Positions 55,001 to 61,000 of a stretch of DNA of 64,000 bases are shown one piece after another. Positions within the stretch are counted from its first letter, which is position 1. Each line of letters starts with the position of its first letter. Under the pieces are notes generated by a model, which saw only the letters and a program-made list of their open reading frames with translations, had not been told where the DNA came from and searched no databases. Both the position numbers and the translations under genes were made by a program. Source of the DNA: Apostichopus japonicus (lineage: Eukaryota > Echinodermata > Holothuroidea > Aspidochirotida > Stichopodidae); NCBI RefSeq assembly GCF_037975245.1, contig NC_092575.1, positions 21,277,841-21,341,840 of the forward strand, read 5' to 3'.

Positions 55001-58000
55001 TAGCTGTAGGTTAGTCCCAATAGGGTCTTACATGTTAGTATCAAAGGTTCTTTAATACTTTTGTATTGGTGTTCTACACACAATCTACAACAGAATTTGT
55101 GAGCTGTAGGTTAGTCCCAATAGGGTCTTACATGTTGTTACCCAGTCTTACTGTACTGCACTGTCATGTCCGGCTTCAAAGCACTTGTACTGGCAGTATG
55201 AGCAGTATGAATACAGTATATAGATGATGTATCTATCAGATGTATGTTCTAAGGCAGGGTGGGCAACCTTCGGCCCGCAGGCCACATGCAGCCCACCAGT
55301 GATTTTTTTGTGACCCATGAGATGTCTCAAGAAAAAGAAAAATCAATCTATTTTACATCATTACAAAAAAACAAGCTAGCTGCTTAGAATTTATCTGCAC
55401 TAATTATGCTGTCAGGTAGGGTTATGATCCCCATAGTACACACACCTATTGCTTGAAAGTCCTCGGAATCAAATGTATGAAATCAACAGCAGGTCGTTGG
55501 TTAGGTGAAACCCAGTCATTTTTCCACCCCTTATATCTGGCCCATTCATTCAAAAAGGTTGCCCACCCCTGTTCTAAGGGAACTGTCCACACTGTCAATA
55601 CGAGCACTTTGAAAACATGATATGGGAGGAGAGTATACAGTGGGTTAAGTTTTAGGAAAATGGTTTATTGGTACAGTTCCCTAGAGTTGTGGACAAATTC
55701 AAGCACAACAATGGTAATGTACCATCCTTATCTCAGTATATCTAAAATAATTTGATGCAAACATCAACTAATGTCCAGTCTTTATTCATTTCCATAGCTT
55801 GTTTTATTTTGTAGAAGGCAAAAACGGTTCATGAAGATGCTGGATAGCTCTTAAATAAATTAGCGATAATACCACATGCAGTGTAGTAATCCTGTGATAC
55901 ATTTGATAGAAATTTTGGTGAAAACTGCTTTCACGATCATCACCTTTTTTTCACGACAGGAGTTTTACCAAACTTCGGGATGCTCTGTCTGGAATGTCTA
56001 AGAATCCATCGCTCGTCCGAGTGTGGACAGACATAGGTGCAGCGAGTGAGTAGTATTACGGAATTTACCTAATTATTTTTTCTGATTGTATGGTACGATA
56101 TATATAGCACAATGCTATCAAAGCTGATATTCAATTTCAAAGAAATTTTATAGCAGAATTTGTGCAAGCAAAAATGATTACATTACACTTTCAGTTGTGT
56201 CTGATAAAAAAAAAAAGTATTTGAATCATAGTTGCATATGATGTCATAGTGTACAGTAAGTAGTCACTGGTCTTGTATATACTTTTATGATTTCTTAAGT
56301 TAAGTTCCATAAGATTCTGGTTCATTTGTCTTCTAACACCACACTTTCTAAATTTACAGGGTCGCAATCCAAACAATTGATCAGCAAAAACAATGCTTTC
56401 GAGGGAATCTAAGTGTAAAACCTTCCTCCCTGATGCACGTATATGTATAGATAGATATATATGTGTATATATTGGGTGATTTTAAGGCTTTTGGAAATTG
56501 ATTGCTTGTGACCAGTTTAGAGAGCTCAAAACAATTTTGGACAGTAGGTCTCTGATATAATCTCTCTTCTTATTATATAGTCAGATTCTTTGATATGTTT
56601 TAAACCAGCAAGTATTGGTGTTTGCTGAGACCATCATCCACATTCCCTTTTCAGATTTATCCCTTCTATACACATTATAACTCTCGGATTTGATTTTGTT
56701 TATTTTATTATCATCACCAGTGGATTTGTTTGCTCAGATCAAACAGTCTGATACGTTTACTGTGTGAATTGAGTAATTGTTACTCTAGTGATGAAACTGT
56801 CTCAGAAAAGAGCTTCTATTACCTGAGTTTACTTTTAGATTGAAGAGCTCTCAGTAGTCACAAAAGAAATGAGTTTTTGAGTTTATGTGCCAGGAGCTAT
56901 ATTAAAGGTATCTGTTAGTGTTAAGTATCTCTCTGTTGTGTGACTTATATCAATTGGTTTGCAACCGTTATCACAACCTGGAACTCTTATTAGTGCCCAC
57001 AGGAAATTACAGTATCCAGAGAGTCTGTTTACAGTAAAGACCATCTCACTGTCGGTTAAAGTACACTCTTGGAGACAGTCATGTTGTCCACAAATAAGAT
57101 CTCTTTCAAGAAGATCTCTACAATTTTATTTAAAATTCATTGAGGAGAAATTACCAAAAACATTGTTGAGAGTATTTTTGTGAATTTCGTTTTGGAATTA
57201 ATAGCGACGATGGAATAATTCTTTTTTGGTCCAGAAAGGAATTTGGAATTGAAAGGTGTAATGGAACAACATCTGGATCCTGATAAGTTGTATATTTAAA
57301 CTTGAAGGAAAGGTATATCCCTTTCCCCCACCCCTTTCCCACCCCTTCTCCTCTCCCAATCCTTTCTCTGGCTACAATTGTATATATATATATACAGTGT
57401 TGTCTAAGTATTAATTGATGGAATTTGATATTTTTCAGAGGATAAACCGGTCAGGTTAAAGTTGGAGATTGAAGAGAGTGACAAAGCCAAGGATTTGATT
57501 AATCTCTGTTTAGAATCCCTGAACATGGTCGAAGATCCCAGACTTTATTGTATCTCTGAGGTCTGTGTAGCTGACGATAAAGACCACAGCACAGGTAATA
57601 CAAAGCTTTTCCTTCCTTCTCACTCTTGCATGTCACTTCTGGTCATTTTTGCCATTTTTTCATTTAATCATGTTCGGTTTTAAGTATGTGTAGTTACTAG
57701 CTCAATAGTGATAATGTCATAACATCGTTAAAGAAAAAATCAACATATTTTCAATATGATGGCAGTTTTTCTGTCTCATTACAACCATGTATTAACGACT
57801 TGGCATCCTTCATTTTAATTGAGCCTTTGCTTTAATGGGGGGAGGGAGGGGGGGCAGAGAAATTATGAACAACCCACTTTTTCAAATTTTTAGTGGGCCT
57901 AAAAAAAATTCTCAGTATATACTAAACAAACAGTCAATGTCTGGAATGAATTTTGGTCATGGAAATTCATGGAAATTGCCAAATTTCTGACATTGGAATG

Positions 58001-61000
58001 CAGAATTTGTGTTTTTGTGTTGTTACTGTAAATAGATGTCAATGCTTCTAATCATGATTCCCAAAAGTCGGGTCAAACCGTGGTTCCTGATTAAAAATTT
58101 GAGAGCTCAGAGAATTCAGTGAGAGATAGATTCAGCTGACAAGAATGAGAAACTTGTTTCTGTGGACAGTCAGGAACATCATGGATAAAGTTAGGATGAA
58201 TGATGTAAACATGTTTAAAGGGTAAATGACTGTTGAACCATGTAGCATCTAGTAGTGATCTGTACCTTGGCATATCAAATTATTATTCTCTACTTCAAAA
58301 TTTAAAGAGTACAGTAAAGGAACAAAATGTGGTTCTTGAAAAAGTAGCTCAGATTTTTTCTCATATTTTATAATATGTAACCGCTGGGAAGTTTTTTTTT
58401 CTTTTTTGAAAATAAGACCCAGCGATAAAGGCCCTAGAGTAATTTGGGTGGTCTGGACAATTTAAATCTGTGACGTAACAACTATGTTTGTACTGTCAAA
58501 AGTATCTGGGGCTTTGTGGTCATTTTCAAATGTTGTTTTTTGTCAACCTTGTAAATCAGATTTGTAGATATGCTTTGGTCAAGTGTTGTGTCGTATTTTT
58601 CGGTGTTATCTGTCAGTAATATGCAAAACCTCTGGACCATTCTTGAAATTTACCTTCACAGTTCGTTTTTATGTTAGCCCTTGCAAAAGAAGAATGAAAC
58701 CATGATAATATGAAGTAATATTGGGCATGTTGACACATGATGTGAAGTCCATATTGATTCATTCCACGACACTAAATTAAAAACAACCTGTCATCAAGTT
58801 AGATGACACATAATGACGAGAGAAATGACTCGTTAACATGATTTTGGACAACCTCGTCAATAGATAGAAACAATGCATCCTGTTAAATGGACAATGCGAC
58901 ATGAATTAAACATGACGTTATTTACAAATGACCCAATTTTGGCATAGAACTACCCGTTGCGGCGTTTAGTAATGAAATGTTTATTTTAATGATATTGTCA
59001 CCTTTCCTTCTCCCCAGTGACAGACAGAGAAATGGACGACAACGAGAGTCCATTAAAAGTTAGAAAGAACTGGAGAGAGAGTTTGTCGGGACATTTTGAA
59101 TTGAGACAACGAACTGCTCAGGGAGGCGTTATTAAGGTGAGCTAAATGTATTAACATCCCAAATACATCCCAATATAAATACATCCAAACATAAATACAT
59201 CCCAAATATAAATACATCCCAAATATAAATACATCCAAATACATCCAAAATAAATACATCTAAATATAAATACATCCAAATACATCCCAAATACATCCCA
59301 ATATAAATACATCCAAAATACATCCAAAATAAATACATCCAAATATATTTACATATCAAAGTATGCACCCCTCAACTTACTGAATGTAGATTGTCAAAGC
59401 ATGGCCTACCAGCAATTTGTCAACCCAAAGTATATGGATTTTATTATTCCTTGCTGAAGGCATAATGAATCTAAGGGATGGTGTGCTTGTGAGATCCCTT
59501 GGCTTGTAACCACGGTAACTTCAAGAGTACAAGCTAGATGAGCATAAACACATGGTATTTGTATCCCTGTTTCGTTACATATAAAATGCTGTTAAGATGT
59601 GGTTTAAACCTAAGACTGCCGAAAATATCCAGAAATTTTGTTTGACCAATTAACTTCAGCCACTGTTATATTTCCTTTTTAACTTGTTATCTTCTATTCT
59701 TGGCAGCTGGTGCTAAAACTACCTGATGAGAAACCCAAGGGCAAGTTGGTTGCTATGTCTCTCTCTACTCCAGCTCATGAGCTAATTCCTCTGGCCCTCA
59801 TGAAGTATGGCTTGTCCGACGCTAACGCTAAAGATTTTTGTCTTCTGGAGGTCGACGGCAAAGGAGGTACGCACCGTTAACAGTGTTCTGTGTCACATTA
59901 AAAAAAAAAATCTCAGCCTAGTTGCTATGCTATGGTGACATCTGTAACTCTGGTGTTGCCAGGTGCATTTATAACATGTCAAAAACAAATTCAACATTTT
60001 TGTCCTCCATAAAAAATGCTATTAAGATGTAGTGTTTTTTTTTCTTTCTTAAGTAGCATTTTATCTTGTTTTCTGGGCACTAGTTCCACCAAACGTATCA
60101 AGCATTACTCAAAATAGGATTGCAAATGATTAAACTAAGACACCTTTATAATTTTATTTTTTTTCACCAAATGAAGGTTAATAACGAGTGAAAAAAATAT
60201 CATCCAAAGTAGTGTTAATCACATGTAACTTGGACAATTCCAAAATTGTTCATATGCGTTTTTGGCCTTTGACCTGAGATAATTTGCACATGTCATCAGA
60301 CAGTGATCTGTCGACTGGTGAGTTTTTACCTACGGTGGTAATGGGAAAGCATCGAAATGTCCTCTTGCTATCTCAACAGATCTGAACGACGTTGACGAAG
60401 AGACGCTGTTGCTACAACAGGAGTCTCATGCATATGTATTATGTAAGAAGGTATCAAAGGATGAACTAATGGCAATAACCAATGAGAGCAAAGCAGAGGC
60501 GGAGCAGGATCCCGATAAAACCGACTTGAGTTCACTACTCGAAAGTAAAACCGACTCGAGTTCACTACTCGTAAGTAAAACCGACTCGAGTTCACTACTC
60601 GTAAGTAAACTCATCAAGTTTCCATTTCAACTGAGGAAGAGAAAAAGGTGGGAGGAGGGGGGAAAATGTTTTCATGATTCTGTTTCGTGATTTGCACATG
60701 TTCAACACTATCAACGAAAAAGTGGCTTGCCGAAAACTTTTTCGGGATAGATCAGAAGGATTACTAAATAGTATTCATTGGTGGAAAAAATGACCTTGTA
60801 GGTTTTGTTAAAAGTTTGATCACGTCTAAAATTAGTTTGAACAATGCCCTGAAGGATGGCTTAAAAAGTTGGCTGCAATGTGTGGCCAGATGCAAAATGC
60901 TCCTTTACGGTAGGAACTAACTCAGCTAACTGTGTGTTTTTTTTTTACGTCTGCTTCACGTTGTGTTTAGTAACCTTAGAACAGAGATAAGTCTGCATCA

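Noticed and set aside
59053-59368. Met-Tyr-Leu-rich antisense repeat proteins
   Set aside because: They arise from the aaatacatcc minisatellite.
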